A DNA stretch of 16,323 nucleotides from an uncultured Prevotella sp. (GTDB taxonomy: Bacteria; Bacteroidota; Bacteroidia; Bacteroidales; Bacteroidaceae): assembly GCA_934215545.1 (NCBI GenBank), contig CAKQAD010000030.1, positions 1-16,323 on the forward strand, given 5' to 3'. The number at the start of each line of letters is the position of its first letter. Position 1 is the first letter of the stretch. The notes below the pieces were generated by a model. The model was not told where the DNA came from, searched no databases, and saw only the letters and a program-made list of their open reading frames with translations. Below are positions 6,325 to 13,294 of this stretch, one piece after another. The position numbers and the translations under genes were made by a program.

Positions 6325-8310
6325 TTATGGGTTGTAGCGCACGAATGCCTCCATTGCCTCATAGCAAGCCAGACCGAGGCTGTGATAGAGCTCTGCGGTG
6401 GCGTGGTTGCGGTCTTCGGCACGCTGCCAGAAGAGGCGCTCGTCGTTGCCGAGGAATGGGGCGCTCTCCATCTGCGAAGAGTGCTTGAGGATGCAGTTGC
6501 GCTTGCCGCGGAGTTCCTCTGGCGACATTGGCACACACATCTCGATGTTCTCGATTTCCCACTCTGCCCAAGCACCGCGATACATCCATATGCGGCAGTC
6601 GTTGAGCCACTCTGCGCCAGCCTCCTTCTCGAGGTCGATGGCAGCGAGCACAGCGTCGGTACACTTACGGTGTGTGCCGTGTGGGTCGGCGAGGTCGCCG
6701 GCAACATATATCTGGTGTGGCTTCACTCTCTGGAGCAGTTCGCGCACAATGGCTACGTCGGCCTCGGTCATTGGGAGCTTCTCAATCTTGCCCGACTCAT
6801 AGAATGGCAAGTCGAGGAAGTGTACGTGGTCGAGAGGAATGCCGTTGTAGGTGCATGCTGTGCGTGCCTCGCCGCGGCGGATGAGTCCCTTAATCTGGCG
6901 CACCTCTGGTGTGTCGATGTCGGAAGGCTTCTTGCTGGCAAGGAAGCTCTTGATGTCGGCATACATCTTTGTTATCACCTCGTCTTTGTTGTCGCAGAAT
7001 ATCTGGTTGTAGCCGTTTACGAAGTGCATGAAGCGTGTCACCTCTTCGTCGCCAACGGCGATGTTGCCTGATGTCTCATAAGCCACATGCACGTCGTGGT
7101 TTTGCTGCACGAGTCGGCGTATGGTGCCGCCCATAGATATCACGTCGTCGTCGGGGTGTGGCGAGAACACCACTACGCGCTTCTGTGTAGGGAGTGCACG
7201 CTCTGGGCGATAGGTGTCGTCGGCGTTTGGCTTGCCGCCAGGCCATCCGGTGATGGTGTGCTGCAGGTCGTTGAATATCTTGATGTTGCAGTTGTAGGCA
7301 GAGCCGTAGCGAGCGAGCAGGTCGGAGAGTCCGTTCTCGTTGTAGTCCTTATTGGTGAGCTTAAGGATAGGCTTGTTCTTAAGCTGGCAGAGCCACACCA
7401 CTGCGGCGCGGATGGTCTTGTCGTTCCACTCGCAGGTGGTAACGAGCCATGGGTGGATGATACGTGTGAGCTTGCTGGCTGCTGAGAGGTCGCAGATGAG
7501 CTTGGCATTGTTGTGTGTCTGCACGAATGTTGCTGGGATAGCGTCAGAGATGCCGCCTTCTACGATTTTCTGCACGATGGTCGACTTCTCCTCGCCCCAT
7601 GCTGTGAGGAAGAGCTTGTGTGCGGAGAGCAGTGTGTGTATGCCCATGGTGATAGAGCATGGTGGCACCTGCTCGAGTGTGCCGAAGCTGTTGGTCATCT
7701 CGTCGCGAGAGGTCTGGTCGATGAGGATGATGCGGCTTGTAGAGGTTATTGTAGAGCCTGGCTCGTTGGTGGCGATGTTGCCCATACGGCCTATTCCTAC
7801 GAGGGCTACGTCGATGCCGCCTTCTGCCAGGATGAGCTGCTCATAGGCACGGCAGTGTTCAAGCACATCTTCCTGTGCGATGAGTCCGTCGGGTGTGTGC
7901 ACATTCTCTGCCTTCACGTCTACGTGGTCGAGGAAGCGCTTGCGCAGCTGGCTGATGGCGCTGTGCTCGCTGTCGGCGCTGAGTGGGAAATACTCGTAGG
8001 CGTTGAACACCACTACATTCTCGAAGCTAAGGCCTTCCTTGTGACGACGAATGAGTTCGTCGAATACGGGTGTGAGCGAAAGTCCGGTGCCGAGGGCGAG
8101 CACGCACTTGCGACCTGCCTCTTTAGCACGCTTAATCTCTGCCTCGATGGCATTGGCGATTACCTTTGCGCCTTCTTCTACCTTGGGATATACGTCGGTG
8201 AAGATTTTCTCGCAACGGGTGATTTCAGAACGCTCAACTGCCGTACGAGGGCGGTAGTATTGCTCCGGAACTTTGTTCAGCACAATCTGTGAACTCAAAT
8301 TCAATTTCAT
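6325..8310 (-). CDS. NagB-like domain fused to PIG-L/LmbE deacetylase domain (usually annotated glucosamine-6-phosphate deaminase)
   Basis: The protein has 661 residues, no signal peptide, and two enzyme-like halves. Residues about 30-300 resemble NagB/6-phosphogluconolactonase proteins: LALGTGLSLTPVFDEL (71-86), VVFNAYEYFPL (100-110), ALVGIGRMGNIATNEPGS (169-186). Residues about 378-600 are a PIG-L/LmbE zinc deacetylase domain with SPHPDDD (383-389) and DPHGTHR (542-548), which hold the expected metal ligands and general base. Such fusions are known in Bacteroidetes and usually annotated as glucosamine-6-phosphate deaminase. By my alignment to E. coli NagB, however, Asp72, Asp141 and His143 are replaced by Tyr105, Met176 and Asn178; only Glu148 (Glu183) remains. 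The deacetylase half looks intact. Deacetylation of an amino sugar or conjugate is therefore safer than deamination. It follows the GH92 gene by 71 bases without its own promoter motif and ends in a strong terminator. Confidence 0.88.
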   Translation of the reverse strand: MKLNLSSQIVLNKVPEQYYRPRTAVERSEITRCEKIFTDVYPKVEEGAKVIANAIEAEIKRAKEAGRKCVLALGTGLSLTPVFDELIRRHKEGLSFENVVVFNAYEYFPLSADSEHSAISQLRKRFLDHVDVKAENVHTPDGLIAQEDVLEHCRAYEQLILAEGGIDVALVGIGRMGNIATNEPGSTITSTSRIILIDQTSRDEMTNSFGTLEQVPPCSITMGIHTLLSAHKLFLTAWGEEKSTIVQKIVEGGISDAIPATFVQTHNNAKLICDLSAASKLTRIIHPWLVTTCEWNDKTIRAAVVWLCQLKNKPILKLTNKDYNENGLSDLLARYGSAYNCNIKIFNDLQHTITGWPGGKPNADDTYRPERALPTQKRVVVFSPHPDDDVISMGGTIRRLVQQNHDVHVAYETSGNIAVGDEEVTRFMHFVNGYNQIFCDNKDEVITKMYADIKSFLASKKPSDIDTPEVRQIKGLIRRGEARTACTYNGIPLDHVHFLDLPFYESGKIEKLPMTEADVAIVRELLQRVKPHQIYVAGDLADPHGTHRKCTDAVLAAIDLEKEAGAEWLNDCRIWMYRGAWAEWEIENIEMCVPMSPEELRGKRNCILKHSSQMESAPFLGNDERLFWQRAEDRNHATAELYHSLGLACYEAMEAFVRYNP

Positions 8311-8381
8311 AATAGTTGTATTTTAGGTTTATACTTGTTTTATGTTATTGCTTGTTGTATATATTATGTGTGGCGGCGGGG

Positions 8382-10553
8382 TCAGGGGCGGGCATTCTTG
8401 CCGTGCCCCCATGTTGATGGCTTGGCGCCCATGACGAGTTCGAGGGTGCCGCCGCGCATTATGTCGCTATAGGCTATGCACGACTTTGGTAGTGGCTTGC
8501 CATTGAGGCGTGCGCTCTGCACATAAATATTGTGCGGGCTGTTGTTGCGTGCCACCACCGAGAAGGTGTTGCCACCGGCGAGGTGTATGGTGGCTTTGTC
8601 GAACAGCGGACTGCCTATCACGAAGCTGCCGCCGGCGGGGTCGACCTGATAGATGCCTATCGACGAGAGTATGTACCATGCCGACATCTGCCCTACGTCT
8701 TCGTTGCCCGACAGTCCGTCGGGGCGGTCGGCATACATCTCGGTGAGCATCTTGCGCAACAGTGGTGCTGCCTTGTCGGGCCTACCGGCATAGTTGTACA
8801 TGTATATCACATGGTGGCTGGGCTCGTTGCCGTGGGCATACTGCCCTGTGAGGCCGCTCACATCGGGCGAGGCGTTGTCGCCGAGCGAGCCTTCGACGAT
8901 GAATAGGGAGTCGAGCTTGCTTATGAACTGGCTGTCGCCACCGAAGAGTTTTATCAGTCCGTGCACATCGTGTGGCACGAGGAAGGTGTATTGCCATGCG
9001 TTGCCCTCGGTGTAGTCGTTGGTGCGGTGGCTGCAGTCGAAGGGGTTGAAGGGTGTGCGGAATGTGCCGTCGCTGCCCACGGCGCGCATGAAGTTGCTCT
9101 TATGGTCGAAGTAGCGGCTGTAGGAGCGTGAGCGCTGGGCAAAGTAGTCGGCATCGTCAACGAAGCCTTGCTGCAGTGCCACGCGGCTGGTGCCGGCATC
9201 GGCAATGCAATATTCCAGTGCTTTTGCCACTGTCTCGTTGGTGGGTTCCTTGTCCCAGGGTATGTAGCCGTGGGCTTTCAGTAGCTGCAGCGAGCGCAGG
9301 GTGTCGAGCTGTGTGGCACGGAGTGCCTCGAAGGCGGTGGCGCCATCGTCGACGAGTCCTTTCAGCGTAAGGTCGGCAAGCACTATGGCACCGGGGTTGC
9401 CCACCATGCAGTCGGTTTCGTTGCCCATGAGGTGCCACACGGGCAGACGGCCCTGCTGGCGATATATGTTGATGAAGGTGTTTGCAAAGTCGCGCTGCAT
9501 GTCGGCAAATGCCACGGTCATGAGTGGATGGGCGGCACGATAGGTGTCCCACAGCGACAGGGTGGTGTAGTTTACGAAGTCGGCGCTATGGCGCTTGCCG
9601 TCGGCACCACGATATTCCTTGTCGGCATCGCAAAACTGCGAGCAGGATGTCATGAGGTGATACATGGCGGTGTAGAAGATGCGCTTCTTGGTGGTGTCGG
9701 GGGTGCTGATGCTGATGCGTGACAGCTGACGGTTCCACTCTGCATCGGCGGCTGCCACGCAGGCGTCGAAGTCCCAGCCGGGCAGCTCAGCACGCATATT
9801 GCTCTTTGCCTTGTCGATATTGACGGGCGACAGTGCCACCTTCACAAGCAGGGGTTGCTGGCTGCGGGCGGGGGTTATGATGTAGCGCGAGTCGCTCTCG
9901 GTGCGGCTTAGTGTCACGGGCTCGGAAAACTCCATGCTGAAGTATATGCGGCGGTCGGTTGCCCAGCCTGTGCTACGGCGGAAGCCGGTGAGGCGTTGTG
10001 GTGTCTCCTGTGTCAGCAGGCAGTCGGTCATGGCGTCCCAGCCGATGCATTGCGCCAGGTCGAGGGCGAGCTGTGGGGTGGCGTCGGCGCCGAAGGTGTA
10101 GCGGTGCATGCCGCAACGGGTGGTGGCGGTGAGCTCCACGAGCACATCGGGATGGGTGAGGCGCAGCTGGTAGTAGCCGGGGTGTGCCTGCTCGTTGTCG
10201 TGACTGAAGCGGGTGCTTTGCTGCTTGGCATCGGCAATGGGCAGCAGGGCGATGTCGCCAAGGCATCCTATGCCGGTGCCGCTGAGGTGCATGTGGCCGA
10301 AGCCTATAATCTCGTCGTCGCTATAATGATAGCCCGAACACCAGTCCCAACCGCGTAGGGGCTCCGTGGGTCCGAGCTGCACCAGTCCGAAGGGCACATT
10401 GGCGCCCATGAAGGTGTGGCCATGACCACCAGTGCCTACATATTGGTTGACATACTGCGTGAGCCGTTCTGCCTTCATAGCGGTGGGCAGAATGGCAAAA
10501 ATCATAAGTAAGATTATAATTTTTGTACGCAACATGCAGACGGGTTTCATCAT
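8382..10553 (-). CDS. Secreted GH92 family exo-alpha-mannosidase
   Basis: This 723-residue glycoside hydrolase of family 92 is a calcium-dependent inverting exo-alpha-mannosidase that trims mannose from N-glycans or mannans. The N-terminus has a signal peptide (hydrophobic core at about 11-25, cleavage probably near MKA-ER, 27-29). The ATG at 10553 and ATG codons 2 and 7 all leave it intact. Family motifs in order: VNQYVGTGGHGHTFMGANVPFG (35-56), GFGHMHLSGTGIGCLGD (84-100), SLWDTYRAAHPL (333-344), TEGNAWQY (515-522, with the presumed general acid Glu516), GNEPSHH (575-581) and GLSGNEDVGQMSAWY (613-627, with the presumed base Asp619). No lipobox Cys follows the signal, so it is likely periplasmic. 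Linkage specificity cannot be read safely. It is the first gene of a two-gene unit with the NagB-like/PIG-L fusion. Confidence 0.94.
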   Translation of the reverse strand: MMKPVCMLRTKIIILLMIFAILPTAMKAERLTQYVNQYVGTGGHGHTFMGANVPFGLVQLGPTEPLRGWDWCSGYHYSDDEIIGFGHMHLSGTGIGCLGDIALLPIADAKQQSTRFSHDNEQAHPGYYQLRLTHPDVLVELTATTRCGMHRYTFGADATPQLALDLAQCIGWDAMTDCLLTQETPQRLTGFRRSTGWATDRRIYFSMEFSEPVTLSRTESDSRYIITPARSQQPLLVKVALSPVNIDKAKSNMRAELPGWDFDACVAAADAEWNRQLSRISISTPDTTKKRIFYTAMYHLMTSCSQFCDADKEYRGADGKRHSADFVNYTTLSLWDTYRAAHPLMTVAFADMQRDFANTFINIYRQQGRLPVWHLMGNETDCMVGNPGAIVLADLTLKGLVDDGATAFEALRATQLDTLRSLQLLKAHGYIPWDKEPTNETVAKALEYCIADAGTSRVALQQGFVDDADYFAQRSRSYSRYFDHKSNFMRAVGSDGTFRTPFNPFDCSHRTNDYTEGNAWQYTFLVPHDVHGLIKLFGGDSQFISKLDSLFIVEGSLGDNASPDVSGLTGQYAHGNEPSHHVIYMYNYAGRPDKAAPLLRKMLTEMYADRPDGLSGNEDVGQMSAWYILSSIGIYQVDPAGGSFVIGSPLFDKATIHLAGGNTFSVVARNNSPHNIYVQSARLNGKPLPKSCIAYSDIMRGGTLELVMGAKPSTWGHGKNARP

Positions 10554-10645
10554 TGTAGTATTTAGTATTCAAGATTTTATGCTGCCATCGCAGCGCCGGC
10601 GCGTGCCCGTTGTTGCGCCTACTCCACGATTTTGCATATACATTG

Positions 10646-10653
10646 CAAATTTA
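10646..10653 (-). promoter_or_regulatory. Bacteroidetes -7 motif of the GH92 gene
   Basis: On the minus strand TAAATTTG, followed by C, matches TAnnTTTG exactly, about 93 bases upstream of the first ATG. The leader it implies contains a GC-rich stretch (GGCGCGTGCC region, 10590-10610) unlike the AT-rich surroundings. It would drive the GH92 and NagB-like/PIG-L pair. Confidence 0.6.
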
Positions 10654-10762
10654 CGGTTTTTATATTAGCTAACGCTCATTTAATAAAAAGTTTTTATATT
10701 AAAAATGTTAAACTCTTGGTTTTTCATATTGTTCTTCATGCTCTTATCATCTGCTGCATGCC

Positions 10763-10850
10763 AGTACTCAGCCCGAAATACATTAGTACATGGTCCGGAT
10801 TACTGCAGTACTCAGCCCGAAAAACAGCAGTACTTGGTCCGAAAACCACA
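10763..10850 (+). repeat. Four-unit tandem repeat with exact 22-bp period
   Basis: The word AGTAC starts at 10763, 10785, 10807 and 10829. Each copy continues as W-Y-R-G-Y-CCG-R-A: AGTACTCAGCCCGAA, AGTACATGGTCCGGA, AGTACTCAGCCCGAA and AGTACTTGGTCCGAA, followed by about seven variable bases. Units 1 and 3 are the most alike, and so are 2 and 4, which suggests a 44-bp duplication. The array is about 110 bases upstream of the GH92 -7 motif, in the spacer shared with the AraC-type regulator. Confidence 0.85.
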
Positions 10851-10864
10851 TTGCCTATTCTTAT

Positions 10865-11397
10865 GTTTTTTTGTCCCGAGATATTTTTTTTGTCCCGAAT
10901 TTGAGAATTTGAGAATTTTTCTTTACTCTGATTTTTATCCCTCGTTTCTGTCCCGAGATTTTTTCTGTCCCGAGATTTGTCGAAGACCCACTGACCAACG
11001 GGAAGTAATTTTTGTCAAGCACGTTGTGCTTGACTGTAGGTTGCGCCTAAGTTAACGAAGACGCGAAGCGTCAAATCTTGAAATTCTGTGCGAAGCGCAA
11101 AAATTCACAAATGCGTCAGCGCAAAAAATTCTCTAATTCTCTAATTCGGGACAAAAAAAATTTCGGGAGAAGAATTCGGAACAAAAAAAATTTCGGGAGA
11201 AGAATCAGAGTAAAGAAAAATTCTCTAATTCTCTAATTCGGGACAAAAAAAAATTTCGGGAGAAGAATTCGGAACAAAAAAAATTTCGGGAGAAGAATCA
11301 GAGTAAAGAAAAATTCTCTAATTCTCTAATTACTTCCCGTTGGTCAGTGGGTCTTCGACAAATCTCGGGACAAAAAAAATATCGAGAGAAGAAAAAG
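10865..11397. repeat. Intergenic repeat block 4 (cores at 10967-11008 inverted and 11330-11371 direct)
   Basis: This largest block holds two full 42-bp cores facing opposite ways. Between them are the mini-hairpin GTCAAGCAC-GTT-GTGCTTGAC (11014-11034), GACGC-GAA-GCGTC (11060-11072), TGCG-AAG-CGCA (11089-11099), TGCG-TCAG-CGCA (11112-11123), and a direct repeat with a period of about 92 bp (CGGGACAAAAAAAA at 11147 and 11239). Left and right flanks are roughly reverse complements. It fills the divergent spacer between the GH92 and AraC-type genes. Open frames across it are repeat-derived and not credible. Confidence 0.9.
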
Positions 11398-11411
11398 TGA
11401 TAAAAAAAGGT

Positions 11412-11419
11412 TATCTTTG
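11412..11419 (+). promoter_or_regulatory. Bacteroidetes -7 motif of the AraC-type regulator gene
   Basis: TATCTTTG, followed by C, matches TAnnTTTG exactly and begins about 60 bases before the ATG at 11472. It lies immediately after the end of repeat block 4, so the block forms the DNA just upstream of this promoter. Confidence 0.65.
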
Positions 11420-11471
11420 CAACTTGTAATATTCAACAGCGAAGACAACAAACGCAACACAGCTATTAACG

Positions 11472-12638
11472 ATGAACCAATACAACCTACTATACTTCGT
11501 CTACGGTCTATGTGTGATGTTTCACATTATGATGGCGTGCATGTTCCTGTATCGCCAGAAGGCGGTGCTGAAACGCCTGGTGGGCATCCTCATGACATTC
11601 GTGGCGTGCCAATATATCAAAGACATGGCGTTCATGCAAGGCTCCTACTATAGCAGCGAGGCCACATACTTCATGTCTACCAGCTTGGATCTTATCACCG
11701 TGCCGCTATATGTGCTCGTGCTCGTGGAGGCATGCCGACCGCATTGGCTCAACAGGCGGCGTGTAGTGCGGGTGATGGCGCCCTTCGTGGCGCTGCCACT
11801 GGTGTATATGGTCACGCAGAAGGCGGTGTTCTTCTATGCCATGGTGGTGATGGCGGGGGCTTACGGCATAGGGTGCGCCACATGGACGCTCTACGAGCTG
11901 CCTGTCTACCACCGCCGACTGAAGGAGGAGTATTCCTACGACGAGGATATCAACCTGCACTGGCTGCGGGGCGTCATGGCGCTATTCTTCATTATCTTAA
12001 TAACATGGATATGTAGCTACTTCGACATCCGACAGTGGACGGACATTGTGTATATGCTCGTGTCGCTGGTGGGATGGGCTGTGACGTGCTATTTCTTCTA
12101 CCGCCAGGATCAGGTGTTCAAACGTGTCACGGGGGGCAACATCATTCTCGGTGCTGCGAGCCGACAATATGCCGACAGTGCCAACGAGAGCAATGCCGAT
12201 GCCGGCGAGGCACCTGCCGTAGACACCATCGATGCGGATGTGCAACAGCTCGAGGCGCAGGCTGCTGCCACAGCAGAGGGCAACGGCACACCGAGCATCG
12301 ACGATCTGCGCAACGATGTGTTGGAGCAACGCATACGAAAGATGTTCGACGACGACAAGGTGTATCTGAACCCTAAGCTGCGACTCACCGACCTGGCGCA
12401 GACCATTGGCACCAATCGCACCTATCTGAGCAACTACTTCAACCGAAGCTGCTACCAGTCGTTCTACGACTATGTCAACGACTACCGCATCAACCATGCC
12501 AAGACGCTGCTCACCACCACAGACTATACGCTCGAAGTGGTGGCGACAATGGCGGGCTTCAACTCGCTGTCTACATTCCGCCGAGCCTTCACACAACGCT
12601 GCGGATGCTCACCACAGGCGTACCGAGATGAATTTTGA
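11472..12638 (+). CDS. Membrane-anchored AraC-family transcriptional regulator
   Basis: The 388-residue protein has an N-terminal membrane part with about seven hydrophobic segments (roughly 5-26, 36-54, 70-86, 101-117, 118-137, 164-182, 192-209). An acidic, Ala-rich linker (about 225-280) follows, then a C-terminal AraC/XylS double helix-turn-helix at about 303-386. In the HTH region LRLTDLAQTIGTNRTYLSNYFN (303-324) is the first helix pair and VVATMAGFNSLSTFRRAFTQRCGCSPQAYR (356-385) is the second with the family signature GF.S.STF.R.F....G.SP..YR. Such 7TM-AraC proteins are common in Bacteroidetes; their ligands are mostly unknown. The ATG at 11472 opens on the first membrane segment and has its own promoter. 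It diverges from the GH92 pair, which it might regulate (inference). Its last codons, GAA TTT TGA, are already part of the adjoining repeat array. Confidence 0.92.
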   Translation: MNQYNLLYFVYGLCVMFHIMMACMFLYRQKAVLKRLVGILMTFVACQYIKDMAFMQGSYYSSEATYFMSTSLDLITVPLYVLVLVEACRPHWLNRRRVVRVMAPFVALPLVYMVTQKAVFFYAMVVMAGAYGIGCATWTLYELPVYHRRLKEEYSYDEDINLHWLRGVMALFFIILITWICSYFDIRQWTDIVYMLVSLVGWAVTCYFFYRQDQVFKRVTGGNIILGAASRQYADSANESNADAGEAPAVDTIDADVQQLEAQAAATAEGNGTPSIDDLRNDVLEQRIRKMFDDDKVYLNPKLRLTDLAQTIGTNRTYLSNYFNRSCYQSFYDYVNDYRINHAKTLLTTTDYTLEVVATMAGFNSLSTFRRAFTQRCGCSPQAYRDEF

Positions 12639-12880
12639 GTTTTGAATTTTGAATTTTGAGAGGCAGCGGAGCTGCAATTTTGAGTTTTGAGTTTTGAATT
12701 TTGAATTTTCTCCGCTGGCAATTCTAAGCTGCGAATTCAAAACTGCGAATTCAAAACTCAAAATCGGCGTAGCCGACAATTCAAAACTCAAAATTCAAAA
12801 CTCAAAATTCAAAACTCAAAATTCAAAATCGGCGTAGCCGACAACTCAAAATTCAAAATTCAAAATTCAAAACTCAAAAA
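12629..12880. repeat. Dyad-symmetric TTTTGAATT / AATTCAAAA array 2
   Basis: This array has the same design as the one after the MATE gene: TTTTGAG/TTTTGAATT words on the left, complementary AATTCAAAA/CTCAAAA words on the right. It carries triloop hairpins GCAGC-GGA-GCTGC (12663-12675) and TCGGC-GTA-GCCGA twice (12764-12776 and 12829-12841). The 30-bp unit at 12709-12738 is the reverse complement of 4108-4137 with one mismatch. It begins inside the stop codon of the AraC-type gene (GAATTTTGAG). Confidence 0.9.
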
Positions 12881-12910
12881 GGGTTGACCAGCATCACTGC
12901 CAATCAACCC
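12876..12910 (-). terminator. Intrinsic terminator, minus strand (possibly bidirectional)
   Basis: Read on the minus strand, GGGTTGA (12910-12904) pairs with TCAACCC (12887-12881), and TTTTT follows (12880-12876). The stem is 7 bp with a 16-base loop. In the plus direction the hairpin is followed only by ATACTCTTTT, a poor T-run, though it may help end transcription of the AraC-type gene. The secreted-protein gene upstream on the minus strand already has its own terminator at 13408-13440, so this one needs another transcript. Confidence 0.6.
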
Positions 12911-13131
12911 ATACTCTTTTCGTGATTATCAAACAATTACAAACTGCTATTATTAACATTACATTATGTCTTGTCGGCGTGTCTCCCGACATGCCTTACA
13001 ACAAACCTATTATTATGCTGCTTCACTAACCATTATGAAGCGAGCACATCGATATATATAGTTAGTTTTTGTGTTCCTTTCTTTTTGGCGCGAACCACAT
13101 CAGATTTATAGGCAACGCCATCGTTTCTTCA
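12876..13131 (-). ncRNA. Candidate structured small RNA (minus strand)
   Basis: A consensus -7 motif at 13137-13144 and a hairpin terminator at 12876-12910 bracket about 250 bases with no recognisable gene. The interior can form two clear stems: TGCT plus GCTTCA pairing with TGAAGC plus AGCA around one bulged base (13016-13046), and TGTCGG with CCGACA (12972-12991). Base composition differs from the repeats around it. One 19-codon frame (ATG at 13121, stop at 13062), encoding MALPINLMWFAPKRKEHKN, starts near the predicted 5' end and might be a leader peptide or small basic protein. It does not resemble SRP RNA, tmRNA or RNase P RNA as far as I can see. This is inference from promoter, structure and terminator only. 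Confidence 0.35.
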
Positions 13132-13136
13132 CAATG

Positions 13137-13144
13137 CAAAGATA
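13137..13144 (-). promoter_or_regulatory. Bacteroidetes -7 motif of the candidate small RNA
   Basis: On the minus strand TATCTTTG, followed by C, matches TAnnTTTG exactly and is identical to the motif in front of the AraC-type gene. The shared context GCAAAG(A/G)TA also occurs in front of murF. No annotated minus-strand gene lies directly downstream. Confidence 0.5.
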
Positions 13145-13204
13145 GAGATATGTTCGTTCTACTGGGTGGCAATGTGTAAAAAATGGGTGTCATTAGATAA
13201 ATTT

Positions 13205-13293
13205 TCAACATTAATCACCATTAATTTTCTTTTTAACATTAATGACCATTAATGACCATTAATTATCCATTAATTTTCTTTTGAACATTAATC
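13205..13293. repeat. ATTAATG array 2
   Basis: This is an AT-rich run of CATTAAT words. The interval 13230-13282 is the exact reverse complement of 6134-6186 (53 bases). Like array 1 it touches a 42-bp core copy (13295-13336), here an intact one. Confidence 0.85.
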
Positions 13294-13294
13294 A

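Noticed and set aside
10763..10850. CRISPR-like array
   Set aside because: The repeat word is only about 15 bases and the variable part about 7 bases, far below spacer length, and there are no cas genes in the window.
10705..11055. Plus-strand frame of 116 codons with a hydrophobic, Cys-containing start (looks like a lipoprotein signal)
   Set aside because: Most of it runs through repeat block 4 and the 22-bp array, and its C-terminal half is translated core repeat. The lipobox-like start is probably chance in T-rich DNA.
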